Assembly: GCF_003285015.1 (NCBI RefSeq)
Contig: NZ_QMFB01000003.1
Coordinates: forward strand, 62,001-126,000
DNA from: Paenibacillus contaminans
GTDB taxonomy: Bacteria; Bacillota; Bacilli; Paenibacillales; NBRC-103111
Length of the DNA stretch: 64,000 nt
Direction of reading: 5' to 3'
Positions 18,894 through 27,044 of the stretch are shown here, in pieces (positions within the stretch are counted from its first letter, which is position 1; every line of letters starts with the position of its first letter). Below the pieces are notes generated by a model. It had not been told where the DNA came from. It saw nothing but the letters and a program-made list of their open reading frames with translations, and did no database searches. The position numbers and the translations under genes are program-made.

Positions 18894-19577
18894 TCAGTAA
18901 GCGGCTTGTCCCGCCGTTCCGGATACGATCGCAATCCCCGAGCTCGTGCCGATACGCGTCGCTCCCGCTTCGATCATCGCCAGCGCGGTTTGTTTGTCGC
19001 GAACGCCACCCGACGCTTTTACCCCGGTCGCCGGCGCTACGGAGGCCCGCATCAATCGGATGTCGTCAACCGTCGCACCGCCCGGTCCGAAGCCCGTCGA
19101 CGTTTTGACGTAAAGCGCACCCGCCTGCTCGCTGAGCCGGCATGCGATCCGCTTCTGCTCCTCGTTCAAATAACCTGTCTCGAATATGACCTTGACGAGC
19201 GCCGATCCGTTCACCGCCTCGACAACGCCGCGTATATCGCGTTCTACGGCCGCGTAATCGCCGTCCAGAAGCCGGCCGACATTCAGCACCATATCGATCT
19301 CGGAAGCCCCGTTCTCCACGGCATCCGCCGCTTCGAACGCTTTCGTCCGGCTGCTCATCGCTCCGAGCGGAAATCCCGCAACGACGCTGATCCGAACGCC
19401 AGAGCCGTTCAATCGTTCTTGGCAGAAACGCGTCCAGCCGCCGTTCACGCAAACGCTAAAAAAACCGTATTGCATCGCTTCGTTGCAAAGCTTCTCGATC
19501 GCCTCGGCACGGGCATCCGGCTTGAGCAGCGTATGATCGATGTAGGATGCAAGCGGTTCGCCTTCCATTCCCGTCAT
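18894..19577 (-). CDS. deoC: Deoxyribose-phosphate aldolase
   Basis: A 227-residue DeoC: YIDHTLLKPDA at the N-terminus, the Schiff-base region YVKTSTGF (Lys), a second Lys in VKASGGVRD, and a C-terminal Tyr as in the E. coli enzyme. It cleaves 2-deoxyribose-5-phosphate to acetaldehyde and glyceraldehyde-3-phosphate in nucleoside salvage. The start ATG lies one base after the stop of the NUDIX gene (TGAGATG), and GAGGTGA within that gene's end serves as ribosome site, so the two are translationally coupled. Confidence 0.95.
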   Translation of the reverse strand: MTGMEGEPLASYIDHTLLKPDARAEAIEKLCNEAMQYGFFSVCVNGGWTRFCQERLNGSGVRISVVAGFPLGAMSSRTKAFEAADAVENGASEIDMVLNVGRLLDGDYAAVERDIRGVVEAVNGSALVKVIFETGYLNEEQKRIACRLSEQAGALYVKTSTGFGPGGATVDDIRLMRASVAPATGVKASGGVRDKQTALAMIEAGATRIGTSSGIAIVSGTAGQAAY

Positions 19578-19578
19578 C

Positions 19579-20007
19579 TCAATTCACCTCGTAACCGAGC
19601 CGCTGCAGCGCTTTGCCGAGCACCGACTCATTGTTTCCGTATCCGGAATGCTTTTGCTTCAGCCATGCGTCTAACGGATGCAGCCACTCCACGCCGCGAA
19701 TCTCTTCGATTTGCGCCTGCAGCTCCCCGCCGGTCGCTTCCACTAAATAATAATGCACTTCTTTGTCTACGATCCCCTTCTCCGGGAGCGAAAACTGATA
19801 AGCGATCGTTTCTAACGGCTCGACGATTCGTCCTTCGATACCGGTCTCCTCCAAAATTTCGCGCAGCGCCGTTTGCTCGACCGTTTCGCCCGGCTCCATT
19901 TTCCCTTTCGGAAGCGTTATTTTACCGTACCGATCCTGAATCATCTGTATTTGCAGCGTTTTATCCTTGTGCCGATACACGACACCGCCAGCTGAAATTT
20001 CCTTCAC
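19579..20007 (-). CDS. NUDIX hydrolase
   Basis: A 142-residue single-domain NUDIX protein. The full NUDIX box GX5EX7REUXEEXGU is visible from GKMEPGE to REILEETGI (about residues 35-57), carrying the Mg2+-binding Glu residues. GTG start at 20007 follows GGGAGG by about eight bases. Paired tightly with deoC, suggesting nucleotide clean-up or salvage, but the substrate cannot be read from sequence. Confidence 0.88.
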   Translation of the reverse strand: MKEISAGGVVYRHKDKTLQIQMIQDRYGKITLPKGKMEPGETVEQTALREILEETGIEGRIVEPLETIAYQFSLPEKGIVDKEVHYYLVEATGGELQAQIEEIRGVEWLHPLDAWLKQKHSGYGNNESVLGKALQRLGYEVN

Positions 20008-20136
20008 GCTTTCATCCTCCCTGTACGTAAGCCTGATTTTCCAATCCGCCTATTATGTATGCTTGGGAAAACAGAAGGACTTCATTCCCGTAATAGCCGG
20101 AACGAAATCCTTCCCCCATGAACTGCTGCCAAATCT

Positions 20137-21489
20137 TTAAACGATAACCGCGGCATTCATTCCCGCGGCAGGCGCTAACGAACGGACGAACGAACCTTTG
20201 CACTCGTTGACGCCCGCCTCCGTAATTTTCACTTTGACGAGCTCGCCGATCATCGATTCCGGTCCTTCGAATACGACCTGCAAATAATTGTCCGTATACC
20301 CCATAATCAAGCCGCTTCCCGGCGCTTCCTTGTAAACCCGCTCCGGTATGACCTCAAGCACCTGCCCGACAAAAGGCTGTGCGTATTGCAGCTGCATCCG
20401 CTCGGACAAATCGATCAGCTCGTGAACGCGGGCGTTTTTCACTTCCTCGTCGATCTGATCCTCCATCCTCGCCGCCGGCGTGCCGGTCCGCTTCGAATAA
20501 GGGAATACGTGCATTTCGGCAAACTGCATTTGTTCCATGAAACGGTAGCCGTTCCGGAACATTTCTTCGGTTTCCCCCGGGAATCCGACAATAACGTCCG
20601 TCGTAATGGCCGCATCGGGCATAATTTTGTGAATCAGCTCGATTTTGCGTCCGAACTCGGCGGTCGTATATTTGCGGCGCATCCGCTTCAGCACGTCGTC
20701 ATCGCCCGCTTGCAGCGGAATATGGAAGTGCCGGCACATTTTATCCGAGCCCTTGAGCACTTCAAGCACTTCTTCGGTAATTTGGCTCGCTTCGATCGAG
20801 CTGACGCGCAGCCGGCTGATTCCGTCAACCTTATCCAAATCCCACAACAGCTTAGCCAAGCTGTAGCCTTCCAAGTCTTCGCCATAACCGCCGGTGTGAA
20901 TACCGGTAAGGACGATTTCCTTGTAGCCGGCGTCTACAAGCTGCTTCGCCTGCTGCAGTACGCTTTCCGGCTTGCGGCTACGAAGAAGCCCGCGCGACCA
21001 AGGAATGATGCAGAACGTGCAGAAATTGTTGCAGCCCTCTTGAATTTTCAAAAATGCGCGCGTCCGGTCCGAAAACTCGGGAACGTCCAGCTCTTCGAAT
21101 TCGCGGGTTTTCATAATGTTCCGAACCGCGTTGATCGGCGTACGCTCCGCTTGGAATTGCTTGATAAGCGGAATGATTTTGTCACGGTCCTGCGTGCCGA
21201 CAACGATATCGACGCCCGGAATGGCCGCTACTTCGGCCGGCGACGTTTGCGCATAACAGCCCGTGACGGCGATGATCGCTTCGGGATTGCGGCGAATCGC
21301 GCGGCGGATGACCTGACGGCTCTTTTTATCCCCCGTATTCGTTACCGTACACGTATTGATTAAATAAACGTCTGCGGTCCGCTCGAAATCGACTTGCTCG
21401 TAGCCTTCATTTTTGAACAGCTGCCAGATGCCTTCGGTTTCGTAAAAGTTAACTTTGCAGCCTAGCGTGTGAAATGCAACCGTCGACAT
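20137..21489 (-). CDS. mtaB: tRNA (N6-L-threonylcarbamoyladenosine(37)-C2)-methylthiotransferase
   Basis: A 450-residue radical-SAM methylthiotransferase of the MtaB (YqeV) group, which adds the methylthio group to t6A37 of ANN-decoding tRNAs. The N-terminal UPF0004 domain carries Cys11, Cys47 and Cys78 for the auxiliary cluster; the radical SAM triad CxxxCxxC is Cys153, Cys157 and Cys160; a TRAM-like domain ends the protein. ATG at 21489 lies three bases after the rsmE stop, so it is co-transcribed with rsmE. Confidence 0.95.
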   Translation of the reverse strand: MSTVAFHTLGCKVNFYETEGIWQLFKNEGYEQVDFERTADVYLINTCTVTNTGDKKSRQVIRRAIRRNPEAIIAVTGCYAQTSPAEVAAIPGVDIVVGTQDRDKIIPLIKQFQAERTPINAVRNIMKTREFEELDVPEFSDRTRAFLKIQEGCNNFCTFCIIPWSRGLLRSRKPESVLQQAKQLVDAGYKEIVLTGIHTGGYGEDLEGYSLAKLLWDLDKVDGISRLRVSSIEASQITEEVLEVLKGSDKMCRHFHIPLQAGDDDVLKRMRRKYTTAEFGRKIELIHKIMPDAAITTDVIVGFPGETEEMFRNGYRFMEQMQFAEMHVFPYSKRTGTPAARMEDQIDEEVKNARVHELIDLSERMQLQYAQPFVGQVLEVIPERVYKEAPGSGLIMGYTDNYLQVVFEGPESMIGELVKVKITEAGVNECKGSFVRSLAPAAGMNAAVIV

Positions 21490-21492
21490 AAG

Positions 21493-22260
21493 TCAACCTC
21501 CCATCTCTCCTGATTCATATAGAATGCACGTTACTCCGACCAATGCAGCCGTTTCCGTGCGCAAAATGCGTTTGCCAAGGCTGACCGGCTTGCAGCCCGC
21601 CCGTTCGGCTTCGGCTATTTCCTTCTCGGTAAAGCCGCCTTCCGGACCGATAATCAACAACACTTGCTTCGGTAACCCGGATTTTTCGCCCTGTTCGCCG
21701 ACCGTACCGCGAAGCAGCTCGCGAAGCTGCAGCTGCCCTTCCTTCTCGTAGCAAATAAGCGCAAGCGCGAAATCGCCCGCCCGCGCGAGCAGCTGCTTCC
21801 AGCTGTGCATCGACTCGATGCCGGGAATCCGGTTCCGATGCGCTTGCTCTGCCGCTTCCTTGGCGATTTTATGCCAGCGCTCGAGCCGCTTCGATTCCTT
21901 GCGCTCGTCGTATTGAACGATCGTCCGCTCCGATATGAACGGGATAAAACGGGAAGCTCCGATTTCCGTTCCCTTTTGAATGACCGTTTCCATTTTGTCG
22001 CCCTTCGGCAAGCTTTGCGCCACCCAGACGTTGACATCGGGCTCGCTGGTCATGGACAGCGATTCGACGATCGCCGCCTCGACCGTATCCTTGCCAAGCT
22101 GCGTTATTTCCACGAGCGCTTCACGCTCGCGTCCGTCGCTGCAAATAAATGTATCGCCGATCTCCGCCCGCATAACACGGGTCAAATGATGGGCGTCGTC
22201 TCCCGTAACCGTAATCCGATCGGCTTCGAACCGGTCCGGAGGAATAAAATACCGCTGCAT
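21493..22260 (-). CDS. rsmE: 16S rRNA (uracil(1498)-N3)-methyltransferase
   Basis: A 255-residue SPOUT methyltransferase. N-terminal PUA-like part (MQRYFIPP, DDAHHLTRVMR), C-terminal trefoil-knot motifs IGPEGGFTEKEI and SLGKRILRTETAAL that hold SAM. It methylates U1498 of 16S rRNA. ATG 22260 is chosen from homology of the MQRYF start; AAAGG lies 11 bases upstream. The open frame extends to 22395 without a ribosome site. First gene of an rsmE-mtaB unit, in the same neighbourhood as prmA, as in other Firmicutes. Confidence 0.94.
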   Translation of the reverse strand: MQRYFIPPDRFEADRITVTGDDAHHLTRVMRAEIGDTFICSDGREREALVEITQLGKDTVEAAIVESLSMTSEPDVNVWVAQSLPKGDKMETVIQKGTEIGASRFIPFISERTIVQYDERKESKRLERWHKIAKEAAEQAHRNRIPGIESMHSWKQLLARAGDFALALICYEKEGQLQLRELLRGTVGEQGEKSGLPKQVLLIIGPEGGFTEKEIAEAERAGCKPVSLGKRILRTETAALVGVTCILYESGEMGG

Positions 22261-22485
22261 CTCGCATCCAACCTTTACAAAAGTTCCAACCTTCATCTTA
22301 CAACTTTTGCGGCCGGAATGCCACTCTTGACACGAAATACCTGCGCGTGGCGATGGAAATCGCCATACCCGTTCTCCCTTTCGATTGCACATCAAAATAA
22401 TATTCGTTAAATATCAAAACCACTCGATTATTCTCGTTTCTTCCGATATAATCATATTTATAAATCGAATATCGGAGGGGTTATG

Positions 22486-22860
22486 ATGCACCAAGAGCTG
22501 CTTGAAGCGCTCCGCGCCGTCGTAAAGGCGGAAACCGGGCTGCTGCGCAATGAACTGATGGACCGTTTTACGATGTTGAACGGGCGGCTCGAGCAAATTC
22601 ATATACGCGTCGACAACCTTCACAATGAACTCTACGATATGCGCAGCGAGTGGAAATTGTGGAGCGAAAGCTTCCGTAATCCGGAGCCGGCCAAAGAGGA
22701 AGCCGGTACGGAATCGGACACCCTGAGCGATACGGATGCGACGGCGCTTCATTCGGCAGCTTTGGCGGAGCGCTTTGCCACGAAGCGCGATATTCATTAT
22801 TTGGCATCCAAGCTGGGTGTGCACGAATTGGAAATCGATCGGCTGAAGCGAGTCAATTGA
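22486..22860 (+). CDS. Small coiled-coil protein, unknown function
   Basis: About 124 residues. A heptad-rich N-terminal half (ALRAVVKAETGLLRNEL, then RLEQIHIRVDNLHNELY) predicts a coiled coil; the middle is acidic and disordered; the end is again helical. No membrane segment. Of two adjacent ATGs (22483, 22486) the second is better spaced from GGAGGGG. A TATAAT is at 22447-22452. It is an isolated plus-strand gene between two minus-strand transcription units and is closed by a hairpin at 22891-22920. I do not recognise a family. Confidence 0.6.
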   Translation: MHQELLEALRAVVKAETGLLRNELMDRFTMLNGRLEQIHIRVDNLHNELYDMRSEWKLWSESFRNPEPAKEEAGTESDTLSDTDATALHSAALAERFATKRDIHYLASKLGVHELEIDRLKRVN

Positions 22861-22890
22861 CCGAGCGGCGTAACCCTTCCGGGAACGGCC

Positions 22891-22920
22891 AAAAGCCGCC
22901 GTACGATTACGGCAGCTTTT
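22891..22920. terminator. Bidirectional terminator
   Basis: AAAAGC pairs with GCTTTT and GCCGTA with TACGGC, separated by one mismatch, loop CGAT. It lies between convergent genes ending at 22860 (plus) and 22936 (minus). Confidence 0.75.
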
Positions 22921-22935
22921 ACCGAAGGGCTTGAA

Positions 22936-23634
22936 TCAATAGGATGGAAGGATCGAAAATCCGAAAAAGACGGCAAGCAGATCGTTCATCCCTTTAAGAA
23001 TCGAATTGGACAGCGAATATAGCGGGTAAATCGTCACCTTCTTAAGCGGCGGGAGGAACACGATAAGCAGAAATACGTATATGCCCCACTGCTCGTATTG
23101 GCTGATTTTCAGCTGCGTGCGCAGCGGCAAAAAGTTTTTGACGATGCCATATCCGTCAAGCGGCGGCAGCGGAATCAGGTTGAATATAAACAGCATCATA
23201 TTAAGCTGTATCAAAAGTCCGAGGAATAGCAGGATCGCTTGCGCGCTGCCGCCGGAGATCGAGTCCTTCAGATCGAATGCCTGGAACAGAAAAACCAGCA
23301 ATAGACCGATAAACGCAATGATTAAATTGCTGACAGGTCCTGCCGCAGTCACGATAATGTCCATGAGCCGCGGGTTTTTGAAGTTGCGGCGGTCGATCAA
23401 GACCCCTTTCGGCCAGCCGAAGCCTATCAGAAAGATCATGATCGTTCCAAAAAGACTAAGATGATAGCGGGGATTCAGCGTCACCCGTCCCATGTTCTTG
23501 GGCGTCGGATCGCCAAATTTATAAGCCGTATAAGCATGCGCAAATTCGTGGACGGTGAAGCCTACGACCAGCGCTAAGAATACGAAAGGCAACTCTTCCC
23601 AACTATAAAAAAGCAATCCGTTCAACTGGTCCAC
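22936..23634 (-). CDS. Site-2 protease family (M50) membrane metalloprotease
   Basis: A 232-residue polytopic protein with HEFAH (HExxH zinc motif, about residues 29-33) inside the first helix pair and the family's second motif NLIPLPPLDGYGI (the Asp ligand). This is the short PDZ-less M50B group (YwhC-like). It is probably embedded in the membrane with an intramembrane active site; substrate unknown. GTG start immediately after the prmA stop (TAGGTG), so it is expressed with prmA. Confidence 0.88.
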   Translation of the reverse strand: MDQLNGLLFYSWEELPFVFLALVVGFTVHEFAHAYTAYKFGDPTPKNMGRVTLNPRYHLSLFGTIMIFLIGFGWPKGVLIDRRNFKNPRLMDIIVTAAGPVSNLIIAFIGLLLVFLFQAFDLKDSISGGSAQAILLFLGLLIQLNMMLFIFNLIPLPPLDGYGIVKNFLPLRTQLKISQYEQWGIYVFLLIVFLPPLKKVTIYPLYSLSNSILKGMNDLLAVFFGFSILPSY

Positions 23635-24639
23635 CTACCGCTTTCTGGCGACGATTGCCACCCAATCTAATTCATAATAACGCTCTTCCACCGTAAGCCC
23701 GGCAGCCGTCAACGCTTCCTCCACCATCGGCCGTTTGGCTTCAATAATGCCTGATGCGATGTACGTCCCGCCTTGCGCAAGCGCCTTGTAAACATCGTCG
23801 ACGAACATGACGACTACTTCCGCCAAAATGTTGGCGACGACGACCTGAACAGGCAGCTCGACGCCCAGCGCCTCATTCCCTTGCGTTTGCGCTTGTCCGC
23901 TTTCTTCCGTCACCATTCCGCCCGCGCGCAAAGCTTGCAGCAGATCGCTTTCCGCAACGGTAATTTGCGGCTCCAAGCCGTTCAGTATCGCATTCTCCTT
24001 GGCGCTCGAAACCGCTACAGGGTCCAGATCCAGCGCAAGCACGTGTTTCGCCCCCAGCTTTGCTGCAGCGATCGCCAATATGCCCGAGCCCGTACCCACA
24101 TCGATGACGTAATCACCTGGACGCACGACTCTCTCGATCGTTTGGAGGCATAGCGCCGTAGTCGCATGCGTGCCTGTACCGAATGCCATGCCGGGATCCA
24201 GCTCGATAACGAGCTCCTCCGGCTGCGGCTCGTACTCTTCCCAAGTCGGTTTAATCGTCAGGCGGTCCGAAATTCTGATCGGTTTAAAATAGGCCTTCCA
24301 AGCATGCGCCCACTCTTCGTCATCCACCTCTATGCAATCGATTGCCGGATTTCCTGCATCGATCCCGTATTCGGCGAGCTCGTCGATTCGTTTCTTCAGC
24401 TCCACCGTCGTTCCCGCCATATCCGAACCTTCGGCAAAATAACCTTTGATCACGACTCGTCCTTCGGGAATATCGTTCAGCGGCAGCTCGTACCATTCTC
24501 CATACGTCGTATCGCGGGGTTTATTGAGCGTACCCGATTCCTCGATCGAAACGCCGCCCGCGCCCAGCTCGTGAATAAAATTCGAAATCATCTCGACCGC
24601 TTCCTCGGTCGTATGTACCGTCAATTCATGCCAACGCAA
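23635..24639 (-). CDS. prmA: Ribosomal protein L11 methyltransferase
   Basis: A 334-residue PrmA: substrate-binding N-terminal domain (HTTEEAVEMISNFI), then a methyltransferase with VIDVGTGSGILAIAAAKLGA and the late VVANILAEV motif. A Gln/Gly-rich insert (GMVTEESGQAQTQGN) lengthens the protein compared with the usual 310 or so. It trimethylates L11. The start is a TTG at 24639, seven to eight bases after TAGGAG; this gives the expected RWHELTVHTTEEAVE N-terminus. Located downstream of the dnaK cluster as in other Bacillota. Confidence 0.94.
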   Translation of the reverse strand: MRWHELTVHTTEEAVEMISNFIHELGAGGVSIEESGTLNKPRDTTYGEWYELPLNDIPEGRVVIKGYFAEGSDMAGTTVELKKRIDELAEYGIDAGNPAIDCIEVDDEEWAHAWKAYFKPIRISDRLTIKPTWEEYEPQPEELVIELDPGMAFGTGTHATTALCLQTIERVVRPGDYVIDVGTGSGILAIAAAKLGAKHVLALDLDPVAVSSAKENAILNGLEPQITVAESDLLQALRAGGMVTEESGQAQTQGNEALGVELPVQVVVANILAEVVVMFVDDVYKALAQGGTYIASGIIEAKRPMVEEALTAAGLTVEERYYELDWVAIVARKR

Positions 24640-24783
24640 AATAAACACTCCTATTCTATTCTCCACTGAGCCGCTTCAAAAGTTTAACAGCCGCTCCAAA
24701 TCTAATTGTACTATACAAAAAGCCGAAAAAAAACCAAGAAGATGTTTCGTATAATTCGTCAATCGAAAGATAAGCGAAAAAAT

Positions 24784-24822
24784 AAAAGCAAATCGGAATC
24801 TGCCGAGTTCCGGTTTGCTTTT
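24784..24822 (-). terminator. Rho-independent terminator of the 24862 gene
   Basis: A 15-base stem (24784-24798 with 24808-24822, one G-T pair) followed on the minus strand by a T-rich run. Confidence 0.75.
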
Positions 24823-24861
24823 TCTTCATTCCTTATGTAAATACAAAAGCCGTCGCCGTCT

Positions 24862-25266
24862 TCAAATGAGACCGCCGCCTTGTTCAATCAATCGGCACGC
24901 CTTCTCGAACATCGCTTCGTCGACGATCGCTGTAAGCGATATGTTTCTCATCGCATAAGCGGAATTTCCATCCGCTTCGCCGTCGCGCCTTAGCATATCC
25001 GTCCCTCCGCTCATGCCGCTCGCATTCGGATCCGCAGCCATTAAGACGGCCGCATCCGGCGAGGATGGCGAAGCGTCCATCGTCAAACCCGACAAACCGG
25101 TAACGAAACCTGTCAGCGGATTCATGCCCTCAAAGGCGTGATCGTCCGGAAAACCTTCGACACGGCCGACTTTTACATCGGCGATACGAAGCGCAGCAAG
25201 CTTAGTTTGTATTCCGAGCGCTTCCTCCGGGCTATGGAAATACGCCAAAATCGCCTTCTCCGGCAT
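24862..25266 (-). CDS. Hypothetical protein, possibly sporulation-associated
   Basis: A 134-residue soluble protein. It begins KAILAYFHSPEEALGIQTKLAAL, a ferredoxin-like alpha/beta pattern, has a Gly/Ser/Asp-rich middle and ends with a second alpha/beta half (NISLTAIVDEAMFEKACRLIEQGG). The strong ribosome site AAGGAGGT is eight bases before ATG 25266. It lies 99 bp downstream of the SASP gene on the same strand with no clear terminator between, so read-through from the sporulation promoter is possible (inference). No catalytic motif seen and the family is not recognised. Confidence 0.6.
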   Translation of the reverse strand: MPEKAILAYFHSPEEALGIQTKLAALRIADVKVGRVEGFPDDHAFEGMNPLTGFVTGLSGLTMDASPSSPDAAVLMAADPNASGMSGGTDMLRRDGEADGNSAYAMRNISLTAIVDEAMFEKACRLIEQGGGLI

Positions 25267-25365
25267 ACGGCCGACCTCCTTAACGCTTCCTTCGGAGATA
25301 TGCGTTCAGCTGCAAGTTGATGCGTACAGCTTACTCATGTTCCCATTGAAGGCTGCATTGTATGT

Positions 25366-25548
25366 TTACTGCTCCGATTGACCGTTTTGCCCCGCTTGAC
25401 GGTTGTTGGCTGCAGCTGCGCGCTGAGCGGCTTCACGATCCGCTTGATCGGCGAACGCTTCGGAAAATTCGACGTCCTCCGCAGATGCAACCGGCAGATT
25501 GCGGTTAGCTTGCTGCTGCTGTTCACGGTTGTTATTGTTATTAGCCAT
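25366..25548 (-). CDS. Gamma-type small acid-soluble spore protein (candidate)
   Basis: A 60-residue, Asn/Gln/Ala-rich, Cys-free and Trp-free peptide. The core VEFSEAFADQADREAAQ resembles the repeated EFASETD block of gamma-type SASPs, which is also where the germination protease cuts. These proteins fill the spore core as an amino-acid store. The ATG at 25548 follows GGGAGGG by six bases. It is preceded by a good sigma-G-like promoter (see 25594-25622), which strongly supports a forespore protein. The B. subtilis SspE is longer (84) with two repeats; only one block is present here. Confidence 0.72.
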   Translation of the reverse strand: MANNNNNREQQQQANRNLPVASAEDVEFSEAFADQADREAAQRAAAANNRQAGQNGQSEQ

Positions 25549-25593
25549 ATATTACCCTCCCTTCCGCCTTCGGCGCATAATAAAGCACCGTCT

Positions 25594-25622
25594 TATTATG
25601 CTGTTTCCATTTCGTTTTATAC
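25594..25622 (-). promoter_or_regulatory. Sigma-G/F-like forespore promoter of the SASP gene
   Basis: On the minus strand GTATA (25618-25622) and CATAATA (25594-25600) are separated by exactly 17 bases, a close match to sigma-G/F elements. The -10 overlaps one arm of a perfect 9-base inverted repeat (25575-25583 with 25593-25601). Confidence 0.65.
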
Positions 25623-25644
25623 ATTCGGAAGGTATGCACAGAAA

Positions 25645-25680
25645 AAGAAGCAAGAGAGCGTCAATCGCTCCCTTGCTTCA
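25645..25680 (-). terminator. dnaJ: dnaJ terminator
   Basis: GAAGCAAGAGAGCG (25647-25660) pairs with CGCTCCCTTGCTTC (25666-25679), one mismatch, with a T-run beyond it on the minus strand, just after the dnaJ stop. Confidence 0.8.
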
Positions 25681-25694
25681 CTTAATGCTGCCAA

Positions 25695-26822
25695 TTAGTC
25701 GCCGAGAAACGCTTTTTTCATCCGCTCGAACAGCGACTGGTTTTGCTCATGCGTATGCTCTCCGCCCAATCCGGCAAATTTGCGCAGCAAATCTTTCTGC
25801 TCATCATTCAGATTGGTCGGCGTCACAATGACGACTTTGACGTGCTGATCTCCCTGACCGTATCCGCGCAGCTTCGGAACCCCTTTTCCTTTCAGCCGGA
25901 AGTAGGTGTCCGTTTGCGTACCCGCAGGAATTTTAAGCTTTACTTTCTCGGTCAGCGTCGGGATTTCAATCTCATCGCCCAAAGCCGCCTGTGCAAAAGT
26001 CAACGGTACCTCGCAGTAAATATCGTCGCCTTCGCGTTCGAAAAATTCATGCGATTTAACGCGGATGACAATGTAGAGATCGCCGGCCGGACCGCCTTTC
26101 GTTCCCGGCTCGCCTTCTCCGGAAACGCGCAGCTGAGCGCCGTCGTCCACCCCGGCCGGTACTTTAATATGAATTTTGCGCTGTTTTTTGACTTTACCGC
26201 TGCCGTGGCATTCGCCGCACTTGTCTTTGATCGTCTGGCCTTGCCCGTTACATGCGCTGCATACCCGGCGATTGACAATTCGTCCGAAAGCCGTGTTTTG
26301 AATGACTTCCTGCTGGCCGGAGCCCTTACAAACCGTACACGTTTCAGGCTTCGTTCCCGGCTTGGCGCCGGATCCGTGGCAACGGTCGCAAGATTCCGTA
26401 CGAGGAATCGTAATGTCCAGCTCCTTGCCGAACACCGCTTCCTTGAACTCGATCGTCATTGAATATTGCAGATCATTGCCTCGCTGCGGTGCGTTCGGGT
26501 TGCGCCGACCACCGCCACCGCCGCCGAAAAACATATCGAAAATATCGTTGAAGCCGCCGCCGAAATCTCCGCCGTTAAAACCGCCGCCGCCCATTCCTTG
26601 ATTCGGATCGACATGGCCGAAGCGATCATAGGTCGCTCTCTTCTGATCGTCGTTCAGTACTTCGTACGCTTCCTGCACTTCTTTGAATTTCACTTCCGCA
26701 TCCGCGGCTTTGTTGACGTCCGGATGATACTGGCGGGCGAGCTTGCGATAAGCTTTCCTCACATCTTCCCCGGAAGCATCCTTCCCAACGCCAAGCACTT
26801 CGTAATAATCGCGCTTACTCAC
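25695..26822 (-). CDS. dnaJ: Chaperone protein DnaJ
   Basis: A 375-residue type I DnaJ, the Hsp40 partner that stimulates DnaK ATPase. J-domain with HPD at residues 33-35, Gly/Phe-rich linker, four CxxCxGxG-type zinc repeats ([32 protein letters not shown]), and the C-terminal substrate-binding domain. GTG start at 26822 is four bases from GGGGGTGG. It is separated from dnaK by 222 bp holding a strong hairpin, so it may also have its own promoter. Confidence 0.97.
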   Translation of the reverse strand: MSKRDYYEVLGVGKDASGEDVRKAYRKLARQYHPDVNKAADAEVKFKEVQEAYEVLNDDQKRATYDRFGHVDPNQGMGGGGFNGGDFGGGFNDIFDMFFGGGGGGRRNPNAPQRGNDLQYSMTIEFKEAVFGKELDITIPRTESCDRCHGSGAKPGTKPETCTVCKGSGQQEVIQNTAFGRIVNRRVCSACNGQGQTIKDKCGECHGSGKVKKQRKIHIKVPAGVDDGAQLRVSGEGEPGTKGGPAGDLYIVIRVKSHEFFEREGDDIYCEVPLTFAQAALGDEIEIPTLTEKVKLKIPAGTQTDTYFRLKGKGVPKLRGYGQGDQHVKVVIVTPTNLNDEQKDLLRKFAGLGGEHTHEQNQSLFERMKKAFLGD

Positions 26823-26984
26823 CTATCCACCCCCAAAAAACAACCGTATATACGCAATAAGATTCCAAGGCTAACCCGTCTCTGACGGCAAATCGTTTTC
26901 ACGAAAAACGACACGAAGCGTAAATCCGACGCCGTCCGTTTGCCGAATGAAACTGAAACATGTCAGCGGAATGATACGTTCGAA

Positions 26985-27022
26985 CGAAAAGTCAAAGCCG
27001 ATCGAACATCGGCTTTGACTCT
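26985..27022 (-). terminator. Hairpin between dnaK and dnaJ
   Basis: A perfect 13-base stem (26990-27002 with 27008-27020, 5-base loop) followed on the minus strand by TTTT. It is either the dnaK terminator or a partial terminator that lowers dnaJ relative to dnaK. Confidence 0.7.
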
Positions 27023-27044
27023 TCTGAAACCTTCGGCAATCGCC

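Noticed and set aside
18906..20030. A 374-residue plus-strand open frame over deoC and the NUDIX gene
   Set aside because: Arg/Pro-rich product, antisense to two clear enzyme genes, no ribosome site.
20008..20136. A small frame between mtaB and the NUDIX gene as a separate gene
   Set aside because: It overlaps the end of mtaB in another frame, has no ribosome site and no family resemblance.
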